Part shown: positions 1-8,489 of the stretch, one piece after another
How positions within the stretch are numbered: the first letter of the stretch is position 1
How the letters are laid out: the number at the start of each line of letters is the position of its first letter
Source of the DNA: Paraburkholderia fungorum
GTDB lineage: Bacteria > Pseudomonadota > Gammaproteobacteria > Burkholderiales > Burkholderiaceae
NCBI RefSeq assembly: GCF_003610895.1
Contig: NZ_MCAS01000007.1
Location: 145,151 to 209,150 of the forward strand
Reading direction: 5' to 3'
Length of the DNA stretch: 64,000 nt
Made by a program: the position numbers and the translations under genes
Notes under the pieces: generated by a model
What the model saw: only the letters and a program-made list of their open reading frames with translations
The model's database searches: none
What the model was told of the DNA's origin: nothing

Positions 1-11
1 GGCTCGGTCTG

Positions 12-908
12 TTGCAATTGCTTCTCCTGATTCCATTCATGTTCTACCTGCTGATACTGACGTTCTGCTATGCGATCTCGGGTGCGCTCACGGTTGCCGG
101 GCTTGTAACGGTGGTCGCGCTAGGCAGTCACCATCTGTTCGGGTGGCCGCCGTTCCATTCGGTGCCGTTCACCTTTGAGAGCAGTGACGTGAGAACGGAT
201 CAGCAGGCGAGCGGCAGCGGCAACAGCAGCGCGCCGAACAACAACAGTGATGCGGATCACTCGCCCACGCAGGGTGACGTCGGCCTCGCAATCGCCAACA
301 TGAAAGCATTCCAGGTGGACGGCGACCGTTTCCTGCTGCGGCCGGATGCGGCCACACGGATTTCCATCGTGACCCTTGCCGGCCCAATCGATATCAAGAA
401 TGAGGGCGGCAACCTCAAGATCGATTCCGTCGGCGGCGCGCGCGATCTGTTCAAAGTCGACCCGGACGGCACATGGTCTATCGCATCCGCCGATATCGTC
501 GCGCTCGATCTCAGGGATCACGAAGGAGATAAAGTTTCCGTCGCTCGCATTGGAGCCGGTGCGAAGTCGATGGCATGGGATATCAGGAACCACGGCGAAC
601 ACGTGTCCTTCGTACAGGGGACGGACGGCAGCGGCAAAAGCCTGGTGGTTCGCCGCGGATCGGAATCGGTCGTGATCGATCGCGACCACGTTGCGATCCG
701 GAACGGTTCGCAGAGCACCGTTGTTGTCGGATCGCATGGCTCGGGCATCGGCGCGATGATCTACGGGTTCGCGATGCTGGTTGCCGGCATCGTCGGCTTG
801 TGGCTGTGTTTGTGGTTGACGCGCGTTACATGGCGTGGCCTCGTCCGCTACGTCCGGCGGCAACTCGATCTGATTACCGCCCGGCTCGACGAAGGGCACT
901 CTGCCTGA
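12..908 (+). CDS. Membrane-anchored protein of unknown function (5' end uncertain)
   Basis: I do not recognise the family. About 298 residues are visible. The N-terminus holds two closely spaced hydrophobic stretches (about residues 2-20 and 22-40) and the C-terminus one more (about 245-268), followed by a basic tail, so the protein is probably anchored in the inner membrane at both ends. The roughly 200-residue middle is polar, Gly/Ser/Asp-rich and looks beta-strand rich; its first part (about 60-90) is a low-complexity Ser/Asn/Gly linker. The frame is open to base 3, and the first start here is a TTG at base 12 with an ATG at base 39, so the true start may lie before the window. The next gene, a polytopic membrane protein, begins 67 bases downstream on the same strand and may be co-transcribed. 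Confidence 0.6.
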   Translation: MQLLLLIPFMFYLLILTFCYAISGALTVAGLVTVVALGSHHLFGWPPFHSVPFTFESSDVRTDQQASGSGNSSAPNNNSDADHSPTQGDVGLAIANMKAFQVDGDRFLLRPDAATRISIVTLAGPIDIKNEGGNLKIDSVGGARDLFKVDPDGTWSIASADIVALDLRDHEGDKVSVARIGAGAKSMAWDIRNHGEHVSFVQGTDGSGKSLVVRRGSESVVIDRDHVAIRNGSQSTVVVGSHGSGIGAMIYGFAMLVAGIVGLWLCLWLTRVTWRGLVRYVRRQLDLITARLDEGHSA

Positions 909-975
909 ACCGCAGTGTGGATTGACTGACGTTTCGATCTTCTTTCGGTGCTCATTCGATAAACAGGAAGCGGCC

Positions 976-1785
976 ATGAACCTGCACTATTCAGGCGGTA
1001 CTGCAGTCCCCACGCACTCACAACGTGCGCCCGGGCTGCGCTATCCAGACAGCCGTGTGGCGAGCTTACGGAGCGCGGCCGGCTGGCTCGCGCAAGGGTT
1101 CCGGATCGCGCGCACGAATCCGGTGCTGTGGTTCGGGGCGATTCTTGGTTGTGCCGATTTTGCGACGTTGTTCGAACTGGTGCCGCCGTTGCGGTTGCTC
1201 GCGGTGCTCGTCGGGCCGATCCTTGCCGCGGGTCTGGTGCTGATGCAGGAGCGCTCGAGCAATGCGCGCCCGTGGGCGATTCGCGAGACGCTCGAGGCCG
1301 TCAACGTGCATCGCAATGCGTTGATCGCGATCGGGGTATGCGGCGCTGCCGTTGTTTGCGCGGGGCAACTGATTTCGTTCGCGGTGTTCCATGTATCCAT
1401 GAGGGCATCCGTGATGCCCAATGGCCTGCATGATCTGACGATCGTCTACGGCGCGCACAACGGATCGGGCAATGCGCTTGAGCCGCTATTCGATTTTCTC
1501 GGCTATGCGCTCGCGGCTTCGCTGGTCTGGTTTGCGCCGACTCTGGTGGTGCTGAACAACATTTCACCGCTGAACGCGATGGCAGCAAGTTTGCGTGCCG
1601 TCGTGCGCAACTGGCGCATTGCGCTCCTGTACGCAATCGTAATCGCGGGGGCGCTCGCGGGAACTGCCTTGCTGGCCAACCCGGCGGCTATGCTCGTGCG
1701 CGGATTGGTGGTGATGCCGCTGGTCAGCGCGTTGATCGTTCTGTCGAGGTATGGCGCTTATCGCGGCATATTCGGGCAACCGTAA
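976..1785 (+). CDS. Polytopic inner-membrane protein, BPSS1780-like
   Basis: A 269-residue integral membrane protein with about six hydrophobic segments: after a polar N-terminal 35 residues come segments near 50-65, 70-90, 110-130, 165-190, 215-235 and 240-255. The motif RIARTNPVLW before the first helix resembles the BPSS1780 family of Burkholderia membrane proteins, whose function is not known. The start was placed at the ATG preceded by AGGAAG five bases upstream (965-970); an in-frame start 54 bases earlier has no comparable ribosome binding site. It follows the membrane-anchored gene at 12-908 in the same orientation. The assignment to the family rests on layout and one short motif and is tentative. 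Confidence 0.6.
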   Translation: MNLHYSGGTAVPTHSQRAPGLRYPDSRVASLRSAAGWLAQGFRIARTNPVLWFGAILGCADFATLFELVPPLRLLAVLVGPILAAGLVLMQERSSNARPWAIRETLEAVNVHRNALIAIGVCGAAVVCAGQLISFAVFHVSMRASVMPNGLHDLTIVYGAHNGSGNALEPLFDFLGYALAASLVWFAPTLVVLNNISPLNAMAASLRAVVRNWRIALLYAIVIAGALAGTALLANPAAMLVRGLVVMPLVSALIVLSRYGAYRGIFGQP

Positions 1786-1896
1786 GCGATGGCCTCGCGT
1801 CGGGCTGAAAAAGATAGCAGTCCGTTCGAGATAAAGATATCGCAATTGAATCATTCTCACGGCACGTCCTGATCGCTACGCTAGCAGACATATTGC

Positions 1897-2904
1897 ATGC
1901 GAGGGCATATGGCTGCTTCTGTTTTCACGTCGTTTTCCACGCGGCGACGCGCGCTGAAACTGCTCGGCGCAGTACCGGCGCTGGCCGCAACCGGCGCATT
2001 TCATGCGCGCAACGTGCAGGCTGCGGATCTGGCATCCACGACGATCGTGCTCGGCGATCAAGCCGGCGGCACCCGGGCGCTGGCGGAAGCGGCGAAGGTG
2101 CTCGACGGTACGCCGTACGCATTTCGCTGGGCCAACTTCCAGGGCGCGGCACCCCTCTTCGAAGCGCAACGCGCGGGCGCCGTCGATCTTGCTCCGGCGG
2201 GCGACTTGCCGGTGCTTGCCGCAGCGGTGGGTGACCCGAGCCTGAAGATCGTCGCGACACGTGTGGGCTCGGGTGCGCAACTCGGCATTCTGGTTGCGCG
2301 CGATTCGCCGATTCGCACGGTGGCGGATCTGAAGGGGCGCGACGTGTTCGTGTCGTCCGCACGCGGCAGTATTTCGCAGTTCCAGTTGTATGGCGCACTC
2401 GCCGAAGCCGGACTTTCGAAAGACGATGTCAAGGTCCGCTTCATCCTGCCCGTCGATGCGTTTGCCGCTTTCGCGTCCGGTTCGATCGACGTGTGGGCGA
2501 CCTTCGATCCGTACTACGGCATTGCGATTCAACGCGGCGCGCGCATTTTGCGCGACGGGTCCGGCATCAATAGTGGGCTCGGTTTCATCACGGCGTCGGG
2601 CGCCGCGCTTGCGGATGCGCGCAAACGTGCGGCCATCGCGGACGTTCTGCTCCGGCTGCAACGCGCGGGCGATTGGGCGCTTGCAAATCCCGATGCCTAC
2701 GCGCAGATCTACGCGACATTGACGCGTTCACCGCTAGACGCCGCGAAGCAAATCACCCAGCGCGCGTCATTGAAGCAGCACTTCGTGACCGACGCGGATA
2801 TCGCCGCACTTCAGAAAGTTGCCGATAGCGCGGATCGCGACGCGATCCTGCCGCGCCGCATCGACGTCCGCTCGATTGCGGAGACCCACATCGCGCGGGG
2901 CTGA
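1897..2904 (+). CDS. Periplasmic substrate-binding protein, aliphatic sulfonate/taurine (SsuA-like) type
   Basis: A 335-residue ABC-transporter binding protein. The N-terminus has a twin-arginine-like basic run (TRRRALK, about residues 14-20) followed by a hydrophobic stretch and an Ala-X-Ala region near residue 45, so export by Tat or Sec is expected. The mature part shows NMT1/SsuA-type features: an early segment on donating substrate (FRWANFQGAAPLFEA), the PAGDLPVLAA stretch, the VADLKGRDVFVS motif and the IDVWATFDPYYG motif typical of sulfonate, taurine and nitrate binding proteins. No permease or ATPase gene lies nearby; the downstream neighbours are convergent chromate transporter genes, so this is an orphan component. 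An alternative ATG lies 12 bases in, closely preceded by GAGGG. The substrate cannot be told from the sequence. Confidence 0.8.
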   Translation: MRGHMAASVFTSFSTRRRALKLLGAVPALAATGAFHARNVQAADLASTTIVLGDQAGGTRALAEAAKVLDGTPYAFRWANFQGAAPLFEAQRAGAVDLAPAGDLPVLAAAVGDPSLKIVATRVGSGAQLGILVARDSPIRTVADLKGRDVFVSSARGSISQFQLYGALAEAGLSKDDVKVRFILPVDAFAAFASGSIDVWATFDPYYGIAIQRGARILRDGSGINSGLGFITASGAALADARKRAAIADVLLRLQRAGDWALANPDAYAQIYATLTRSPLDAAKQITQRASLKQHFVTDADIAALQKVADSADRDAILPRRIDVRSIAETHIARG

Positions 2905-2924
2905 AACGCGCACGCAGACAGAGC

Positions 2925-3497
2925 CTAGCCGGCCATATGCACCTGGAGCATGGCCGGCAGGCTGGCGCTGAGTTCCGACATGCCGAGCAGCAGCAAGGCG
3001 CCGCAAAGCAATAGAAGCAGCGGATTGATTCGGGTGCTGAGCAGCGTCGCGACAGAAACGACGGCAATCGCTTTGGCCGGAAGTCCGCCGTCGAGCGATT
3101 TCAGCAGAACCCACCCGGCGGCGAGGATCATGCCGGAGGCCACGGGGCGCAGTCCACGCTCGAGTGCCAATTGCCACGCCGCGCCCTGATAGCGTGCCCA
3201 GATGTGGGTCACGCCGTAAATCAGGAAGCCGGTCGGAGCGAGTAACGCCAGCGTGGCGACCACCGCACCCCAGAACCCGGCAATCTGCCACCCGATCAAG
3301 GTAGCCAGCAGCGAGCCCGGGCCAGGCGCCATGCGCGAAATCGCGAAGTCGACACCGAACTGTGCATGTGTCATCCATCCATGCACGTCGACAACCTGCC
3401 GTTGGATATCGGCGATGATGGCCTGGCCGCCGCCTATTGTTACCAGCGACAGGGGCGCAAAAACTGCGGCAAGCTGCAGAAGAACGCGATTCGACAT
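2925..3497 (-). CDS. Chromate transporter, short-chain, second half
   Basis: A 190-residue CHR-domain membrane protein. The diagnostic motifs are present: an IGGGQAI stretch near residues 21-27, the APGPGSLLATLIGW motif near residues 57-70, and about five to six hydrophobic segments. Short-chain CHR proteins are encoded as pairs that together equal a long ChrA; this is the partner homologous to the C-terminal half. It begins two bases after the stop codon of the first half (3500-4066) and is therefore surely translated from the same mRNA. The family exports chromate or takes up sulfate-like oxyanions across the inner membrane; which one applies here is not visible. The 3' end is convergent with the binding-protein gene, 20 bases away. 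Confidence 0.85.
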   Translation of the reverse strand: MSNRVLLQLAAVFAPLSLVTIGGGQAIIADIQRQVVDVHGWMTHAQFGVDFAISRMAPGPGSLLATLIGWQIAGFWGAVVATLALLAPTGFLIYGVTHIWARYQGAAWQLALERGLRPVASGMILAAGWVLLKSLDGGLPAKAIAVVSVATLLSTRINPLLLLLCGALLLLGMSELSASLPAMLQVHMAG

Positions 3498-3499
3498 GG

Positions 3500-4066
3500 T
3501 TAGGCTTTGCGGAGTTTGAGGTATTCAAGCAGCACGCTCAAGCCGCCTGCGCCGATTACGACCCACACCAGCGGCAGGCGCAATATGCCGACCGCGACGA
3601 AGGTGCCCGCGAGAAAGAGCAGAGGAATGAGTCTGCGTGGCACCCGGAGCGCTGTTGTCACGCCCATCGACAACGAGAGCCCAGTGGCCGCGGCGGCCGC
3701 GCCCGCGAGCAGGATGTGAGCGAGGGGGAAGTGCAGCAACTGCTCGAAAACCGTGCCGAGAATAATAATCAGAATGGCGGGCGGAACGATGATGCCCGTG
3801 ACTGCCAGCAGCGCGCCGCGCCAGCCGAGCAGCCGGTGGCCGATCCAGATCGCCATGTTCTTGACGTTGATGCCCGGCAGTGCCTGCGAAATAGCCAAAC
3901 CGTTCAAAAAGTCTTCTTCGCTGATCCAGTCGCGATCCTGGACGAATTCGCGCAGCAGCCAGCCGCTCAGGCCTCCGCCGAAACTGGTGAGCCCGATACG
4001 GCTGAATATAAGGAAAAGCCCGGTGAGGGTAGGTGGTCGACTCGTGTTGGCAATTTGTTGGGACAT
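3500..4066 (-). CDS. Chromate transporter, short-chain, first half
   Basis: A 188-residue CHR-domain protein with the N-terminal-half signature: a FSRIGLTSFGGG motif at about residues 21-32, the WISEEDFLNGLAISQALPG region at about residues 47-65, and NMAIWIG after it, followed by four hydrophobic segments. It pairs with the gene that starts two bases after its stop codon. The two subunits are expected to form the inner-membrane anion transporter, with inverted membrane topology between halves being known for the family. The start ATG is supported by the typical N-terminal length before the first helix. Upstream there is a gene-free stretch that should hold its promoter. Confidence 0.85.
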   Translation of the reverse strand: MSQQIANTSRPPTLTGLFLIFSRIGLTSFGGGLSGWLLREFVQDRDWISEEDFLNGLAISQALPGINVKNMAIWIGHRLLGWRGALLAVTGIIVPPAILIIILGTVFEQLLHFPLAHILLAGAAAAATGLSLSMGVTTALRVPRRLIPLLFLAGTFVAVGILRLPLVWVVIGAGGLSVLLEYLKLRKA

Positions 4067-4427
4067 CGAATCTTCCAGTCAGATTGACGGTTGACGGGTG
4101 AAGTGGATGTTTTGGTAAGGCATGCCCGTTCCCGTATGCCTTGAAAAATTATATCAACGGCTAGTCTCTCTCGACGGCATCCTGGCGGCGAATCAATGCG
4201 CGACGCAGAAGGCCTTCGATATCGTCACGCGGATGGCGGCGGATCGGCTGGAGTGAGTGTCTGCCGGCCGTGGTTCAGCCCCGATTGTCCTGTTGCGCCG
4301 GTTAGACCCCTGGTCAGACCCCGGCTTTCCCCCACCTCGCACAGAGCATTTTTGACCAAGACGGCCTCCCGCGAGACTGCGTATGCTAGGCGTAATCAGT
4401 CATTTCATTTCATGCGGGGACTTCAAG
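4067..4427. other. Gene-free divergent interval between chromate transporter and editing protein
   Basis: About 360 bases between the divergent starts of the chromate transporter pair and the alanyl-tRNA editing gene. The first 100 bases next to the transporter are AT-richer and probably hold its promoter. At 4155-4256 a plus-strand stretch reads as a plausible protein tail (LDGILAANQCATQKAFD, ending in RLE and a stop), which may be the worn end of an old gene, but I cannot name it. No convincing terminator or RNA gene was seen. Confidence 0.4.
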
Positions 4428-5141
4428 GTGGCGCACTATCTTTGCCATGAGCAGCCGGACCTACTCGAGTTCGACACGAGCGTAATCGCATCCCGGCCCG
4501 GCGCAGTCGTGCTGGGCCGTTCGGCCTTGCACCCGGGCGGCGGCGGCCAGGTGTCGGACGCGGCGACGCTGACGCACGGGCAGGGCGTCGTTCGCATTAC
4601 CGGCGTCGCGCCGGAAGGCGGCATGCTGTGGCATCTGCTCGATGAGCCGCTCGAACTGAGCGGCGACGTGCACGTGGCGGTCGATGCCGCCCGGCGTGCC
4701 ACCGTCGCCCAGCTTCATACCGCCACGCATATTCTCAATGCGCTTGTCTACCAGCGCTTCGCCGGTGCGCTCGTGACCGGTGCGCAGATCAATGCCGACG
4801 GCACCGCCCGCATGGACTTCGACCTGCCCGACGCGGACAACGACGCGCTGCGCCTGCTCGAAGAACCCGCCAACGAGGTGATTCGCAGCGCCATGGACGT
4901 GCGGACCTACTACGTCAGCGCAACGGAGGCGAAGTCGACGCAGGGCCTGATCCGCAGCCTCTCGGTGGCGCCGCCGCCTACCTCCGATGGCTCGGTGCGG
5001 ATCGTCGAGATCGGCGACCTGGACCGGCAGGCTTGCGGTGGCACGCACCTGACCAATACGGCGCAATCAAGGCCGATCCGGATCGTGAAGATCGAGAACA
5101 AGGGCCGCCGCAATCGCCGGGTCAGAATAGAATTGACTTAA
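4428..5141 (+). CDS. Alanyl-tRNA editing protein, AlaX type
   Basis: A 237-residue free-standing editing protein that hydrolyses mischarged Ser-tRNA(Ala) or Gly-tRNA(Ala) in the cytoplasm. It shows the Thr/Ala-tRNA-synthetase second additional domain with the zinc ligands: HTATH (HxxxH) near residue 97 and CGGTH (CxxxH) near residue 201. The region ALHPGGGGQVSD at about residues 34-45 is the AlaX Gly-rich loop. I place the start at a GTG (4428) preceded by GGGGA seven bases upstream; this begins the protein at the family-typical AHYLCHEQPDLLEF. An ATG 45 bases earlier would add an unlikely tail. The AraC gene follows after 29 bases, so the two may share a transcript. Confidence 0.85.
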   Translation: MAHYLCHEQPDLLEFDTSVIASRPGAVVLGRSALHPGGGGQVSDAATLTHGQGVVRITGVAPEGGMLWHLLDEPLELSGDVHVAVDAARRATVAQLHTATHILNALVYQRFAGALVTGAQINADGTARMDFDLPDADNDALRLLEEPANEVIRSAMDVRTYYVSATEAKSTQGLIRSLSVAPPPTSDGSVRIVEIGDLDRQACGGTHLTNTAQSRPIRIVKIENKGRRNRRVRIELT

Positions 5142-5170
5142 CAGGCATCCCGGAGAGCGGAGAGCGACCC

Positions 5171-6025
5171 ATGGACACAGCGGATAAAGGCGAACCAGAG
5201 GTGGTGTGCTGGCGAGACGGCGCGCTCGACGGCGCCTGTCTCGCGATCGCCCGCTACGGCGATCACAAATTCGACCGGCATCTGCACGACGAGCTCGTTA
5301 TCGTCATGACGCAAACCGGTGCGGGTCAATGTCATACGCGCACTGGCACCGACGTCGCCGGGCCCGGCAGCGTGCTGGTTTTCGGGCCGGGTGAGTATCA
5401 CAGCGGCGAAGTGTGGGAGGGCCGCGAATGGAACTATCGCGCCATCTATCTGGACATGGAAGGCCTGGGGGCACTGGGCGCGGTGTTTTCGCCCGACTCG
5501 CGCGACGACACACCGCTTCTGATTCCGCCGGGGCTCTATCAGGACGCACACCTTGCCGGTCTGCTGACCAAGGCGCATGCGAGTCTCGACGAACACGGCT
5601 CGGTCCCGATGATGGAGCGGCAGGCGAACTGGTGGGCCGCGATGGGGATGCTGGTCGGACGCTATGGGCAGTCGCGGCACGAACTCGGCGAGGTACGCCG
5701 CGAAGCCCGCAAGATGGCGCAAGTGCGTGAGTATGTCGCCGCCAACTATGAGCGCGATATCCCGGTAGACGAACTGGCTGAGCTGGTGGGGCTTAGCCGC
5801 TATTACCTCACGCGTGCCTTTTGCAAGGAGTTCGGACTGCCGCCCCACGCTTATGCGACGCAGGTGCGGCTGCTCGCGGCCAAACGCATGCTCGCCACGG
5901 GGCATAGCGCGGCGACGGCTGCCGCGGCCGTGGGGTTTTACGATCAGAGCCATCTCAACCGGCTTTTCAAGCGTGCCTATGGAATTACGCCGGGGACGTA
6001 TGCGGCGCTGAAGCCGGGGCATTAG
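5171..6025 (+). CDS. AraC-family transcriptional regulator
   Basis: A 284-residue regulator with an N-terminal cupin-like sensing domain (about residues 10-150; the HDELVIVMTQTGAG and GPGSVLVFGPGEYHSG stretches are typical of arabinose-binding-like domains) and a C-terminal double helix-turn-helix (about 180-280), with VDELAELVGLSRYYLTRAFC and the second-helix signature AAAAVGFYDQSHLNRLFKRAYGITPGTY. It binds DNA and probably responds to a small metabolite. The start ATG follows a GGAGAG(CGG)AGAG region. Its neighbour upstream is the editing protein; in Burkholderia-like genomes AraC genes of this kind often control a nearby exporter, but no target is evident here. Confidence 0.85.
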   Translation: MDTADKGEPEVVCWRDGALDGACLAIARYGDHKFDRHLHDELVIVMTQTGAGQCHTRTGTDVAGPGSVLVFGPGEYHSGEVWEGREWNYRAIYLDMEGLGALGAVFSPDSRDDTPLLIPPGLYQDAHLAGLLTKAHASLDEHGSVPMMERQANWWAAMGMLVGRYGQSRHELGEVRREARKMAQVREYVAANYERDIPVDELAELVGLSRYYLTRAFCKEFGLPPHAYATQVRLLAAKRMLATGHSAATAAAAVGFYDQSHLNRLFKRAYGITPGTYAALKPGH

Positions 6026-6331
6026 GGCGGCGCGTTACCGGCACACTGCGTTCTCAATGTTTCAGTGTTTAAGTGTGGCTCAGCAGGCGGAACCCGGGTG
6101 TCGGGTACACCATCGGGTAAGCTCTGATATGAAAAAACACCTCCGTAACTATCCTCGTTTAATCCCCATTCGTCAGATAGTCTGGGGATTTAAATCTAGA
6201 CTTCCGCTTAAAGCCTGATTCCTGATCACTGCCTTCAGGTGGGTGTCATTTGGGCGTCAATTATTTGAAAGTAATTTAAGGCGAGATATTGGCGGATTTT
6301 TACTTGCTAATTCGATAGCTATGGGGATGCC
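6026..6331. other. AT-rich gene-free interval with a hairpin
   Basis: About 306 bases, clearly richer in A/T than the surroundings. An inverted repeat AATCCCCA (6161-6168) and TGGGGATT (6183-6190) with a 14-base loop lies in the middle; it could be a regulator site or the terminator of the AraC gene, although no T-run follows directly. The remainder presumably holds the promoter of the lipoprotein gene. Confidence 0.45.
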
Positions 6332-7936
6332 ATGATATACGAAAAATGCAGGCTAAAATGGGGTGTCAGGCCGATCCTTGCCATACTGATTGGCACAGGC
6401 TGTCTCAGTGGCTGCAGCATCGACCCGCTAACTAAAGTTCCGCAGGTCCTGCCGACGGAGGCAGGTGCGAAAACCTGCACGCCACCTTCATTCAGCATAA
6501 TGGGAATCCCGGCCGGATCCGAGCAGAGACATGCGCTCAATGCATTGCCGGAAATTCAGGCGCTGAGCGTCGCACAGGTTCAATCAATTTCTTCAGCGCA
6601 TCTGAATGCGCTAAAGGCCAATGTTCAAACTACGCAAGCCAACCTTGCCAATCTTGATGCCGTTCTACCTGAGTCGCTTAAGAAAAACAAGGTCGTGCAT
6701 AACGTTGCGAATTTAATGGTCTACCAGTCCCTGGTCACAACCGATGGGTTTGTTACCCAGACCCCTCCGCTTGATGCGCAAGTGGGGAAACCTCTATCGC
6801 CGGAGCTTCGGGAGTCGCCCGCCTACCTCGTTCAGACCGACGTAGTGCAGGCGCATGCCCTTATAGCTGACGCGTTGAATAAAACGAAACCGGAGAGATT
6901 AACGACCGGCAGCCTGACCGGTAGTAGTGACTTCAAGGACTTTCTTGATGCGCTGGTTTCTCCAAATGGGACAGGACAGCAGCGCGTAGTGGAATACGAG
7001 TCGTACTACTACAACGGGAATTTCGTTGACAGGTTTGGTACGAAATTGCAGAAGCCAACTTTGTCATTAACAGTATCCGACCAGGAAATGAGCGGGGCGC
7101 TCACTGCGTTTCTCGAAGCAATAGCCGATGATATTTTCAGTGCGACACCGGTATGGGTCGGCACAACCTATTCATTCAAAAATAATAAAACGGTTCCGGT
7201 CAGCGCTGCCGTCATGGCGGCGGGTCTTCAGGATGCGATTGCCAGCAGCGCTCCCGCCGGAATTACGGTTGGAAGTGTAAACGGCACGAGTTTCACACTG
7301 ACGTCGGCCAAGGCGGGTACTGGATTTATCAGCGCCGCGGTTATTGGGAAAAATGTCGGCAATGGCACAATTGCCGACATGATAACGACACCAAATGACG
7401 ACGGCGGCACCGGGAATAAAAAGGCAGCTCAAGTCGATACGATAACACTGGGGTTACCCGGGGCCGGCCTTACGCCTTTTAACCCTGGCGACTCGGTTTT
7501 CGAAATCGTGTCAGGGAATGCCTATTATCCGGGGGGCACCGCGAATGAACCCAGTTTTGCCGTGTACGCTGCCAGCAATCATGTAGCCGGCGGTGGGCAG
7601 GCACTGCTGGTGCCGTATGGCTGCGGCATGACCAAATTGAAGGCTGACGCTCTGGGTTATCTGTCCGGCAAAGCGGCAACGTGGGCCGCAGGCGAGTCTG
7701 GGCTCATACTAGGTTCGGCAGGTGGCGCGAACATTGGCTTGCCTATCGTTCTGGGAAAACTTTCGATTGGCGACAACAAGACGCTACAAACACTGGTTCA
7801 GACAATCCTGTCCTTTGCTGCCCGGCGGGCGACGTTCGAAGCCGCCATCCCGGTTCTCTGGAAGATCGATCAACCGGCGAACTCGACGATCACCGATCTT
7901 ATCGATAACCTGGTGTTCAAGTCGCCATCGCAATGA
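6332..7936 (+). CDS. Putative lipoprotein of unknown function, foreign base composition
   Basis: A 534-residue protein that I do not recognise. The N-terminus is a lipoprotein signal: basic residues up to R13, a hydrophobic core, then a lipobox LSGC with the acylated Cys at residue 28. The mature part is Ala/Thr/Asn/Gly-rich, with an alpha-helical looking region near 70-130 and beta-rich stretches with VTVGSVNGTSFTLTSAKAG-like wording near 310-335. The start ATG is preceded by GGGGA. Compared with neighbours the gene is poorer in GC and uses many A/T-ending codons (AAA, AAT, ATA), which together with the AT-rich leader suggests transfer. A short hairpin follows its stop. It may be a surface-exposed or periplasmic protein; nothing around it points to a role. 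Confidence 0.7.
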   Translation: MIYEKCRLKWGVRPILAILIGTGCLSGCSIDPLTKVPQVLPTEAGAKTCTPPSFSIMGIPAGSEQRHALNALPEIQALSVAQVQSISSAHLNALKANVQTTQANLANLDAVLPESLKKNKVVHNVANLMVYQSLVTTDGFVTQTPPLDAQVGKPLSPELRESPAYLVQTDVVQAHALIADALNKTKPERLTTGSLTGSSDFKDFLDALVSPNGTGQQRVVEYESYYYNGNFVDRFGTKLQKPTLSLTVSDQEMSGALTAFLEAIADDIFSATPVWVGTTYSFKNNKTVPVSAAVMAAGLQDAIASSAPAGITVGSVNGTSFTLTSAKAGTGFISAAVIGKNVGNGTIADMITTPNDDGGTGNKKAAQVDTITLGLPGAGLTPFNPGDSVFEIVSGNAYYPGGTANEPSFAVYAASNHVAGGGQALLVPYGCGMTKLKADALGYLSGKAATWAAGESGLILGSAGGANIGLPIVLGKLSIGDNKTLQTLVQTILSFAARRATFEAAIPVLWKIDQPANSTITDLIDNLVFKSPSQ

Positions 7937-7944
7937 CCCGAACC

Positions 7945-7967
7945 CCCGCGGTGTGCAATCCCGCGGG
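7945..7967. terminator. Hairpin between convergent genes
   Basis: CCCGCGG (7945-7951) pairs with CCGCGGG (7961-7967) over a nine-base loop, just after the lipoprotein stop codon and before the end of the convergent small gene. No T-run follows on either strand, so it is a candidate rather than a clear intrinsic terminator. Confidence 0.35.
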
Positions 7968-7981
7968 AACGGCCAGGCGCA

Positions 7982-8380
7982 TCACTCAGGAAGCGCGACG
8001 TCTTCGATCAGCGCCGAGCGTACAGCGCGAACCCTGCGATCGACGAAGTAACCGCCGCCCTCCGTGTAGCGCAGATAAAGCCGGCTGCACAACGTGCACT
8101 GCCAGACCGCACAGCGGTTATACGGGAAGTAGCGCGGCGCGATGGGTGCATCGGCCGACCAGTAATTCGTTTTGCCCGGCAGATATTCGCTGAACGTGGG
8201 TTCCGGATCGTCCTCCGGCGCGAGTGTGCCGATTTCCCTGAACTGCGTTTCGTCGAGCGAAAGCGGTTGCGATTGCCAGCCGTCCAGCGGTGTTCTGGTA
8301 CACGCGCAGGGTGCGGTCGCGCCCTGCTCAGCACGTTGGGCGAGTTCGAGAAGCGTTGCAGCGTTCAGATATTCCGCCAT
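7982..8380 (-). CDS. Small cysteine-containing protein of unknown function
   Basis: A 132-residue soluble protein with no signal peptide. It has two Cys pairs, CAC near residues 27-29 and C-x-x-C (CTLC) near residues 93-96, and an aromatic-rich C-terminal half (RYFPYNRCAVWQCTLC, LRYTEGGGYF), which could bind a metal or iron-sulfur centre. The start was placed at the ATG that begins MAEYLNAATLLELA because everything upstream in frame is encoded by an 11-base tandem repeat and reads as low-complexity Cys/Asn/Pro/Ala. The ribosome binding site is weak. The gene is convergent with the lipoprotein gene. Function not known. Confidence 0.65.
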   Translation of the reverse strand: MAEYLNAATLLELAQRAEQGATAPCACTRTPLDGWQSQPLSLDETQFREIGTLAPEDDPEPTFSEYLPGKTNYWSADAPIAPRYFPYNRCAVWQCTLCSRLYLRYTEGGGYFVDRRVRAVRSALIEDVALPE

Positions 8381-8389
8381 GAATTTCGT

Positions 8390-8452
8390 CTGGGTTGCGG
8401 GTGGGTTGCAAGTGGGTTGCAAGTGGGTTGCAAGTGGGTTGCAAGTGGGTTG
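8390..8452. repeat. 11-bp tandem repeat in front of the small gene
   Basis: The unit GTGGGTTGCAA is repeated four times exactly (8401-8444), with a degenerate copy before (8390-8400, ending in GCGG) and a truncated one after (8445-8452). It lies 10-72 bases upstream of the start codon of the gene at 7982-8380. Eleven is not a multiple of three, so slippage would change both the promoter/leader spacing and the reading frame of any upstream start. Confidence 0.9.
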
Positions 8453-8489
8453 TCCCCGCATCATGCCTGCTCCGGCGCCGCACGTGAAG

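Noticed and set aside
4155..4256. Possible gene tail on the plus strand, ending RLE and stop
   Set aside because: It reads like protein and might be a phasin-like end, but it is only about 33 codons, has no visible start and could not be assigned.
8390..8452. Possible CRISPR array
   Set aside because: The 11-base units are directly joined with no spacers; this is a tandem repeat.
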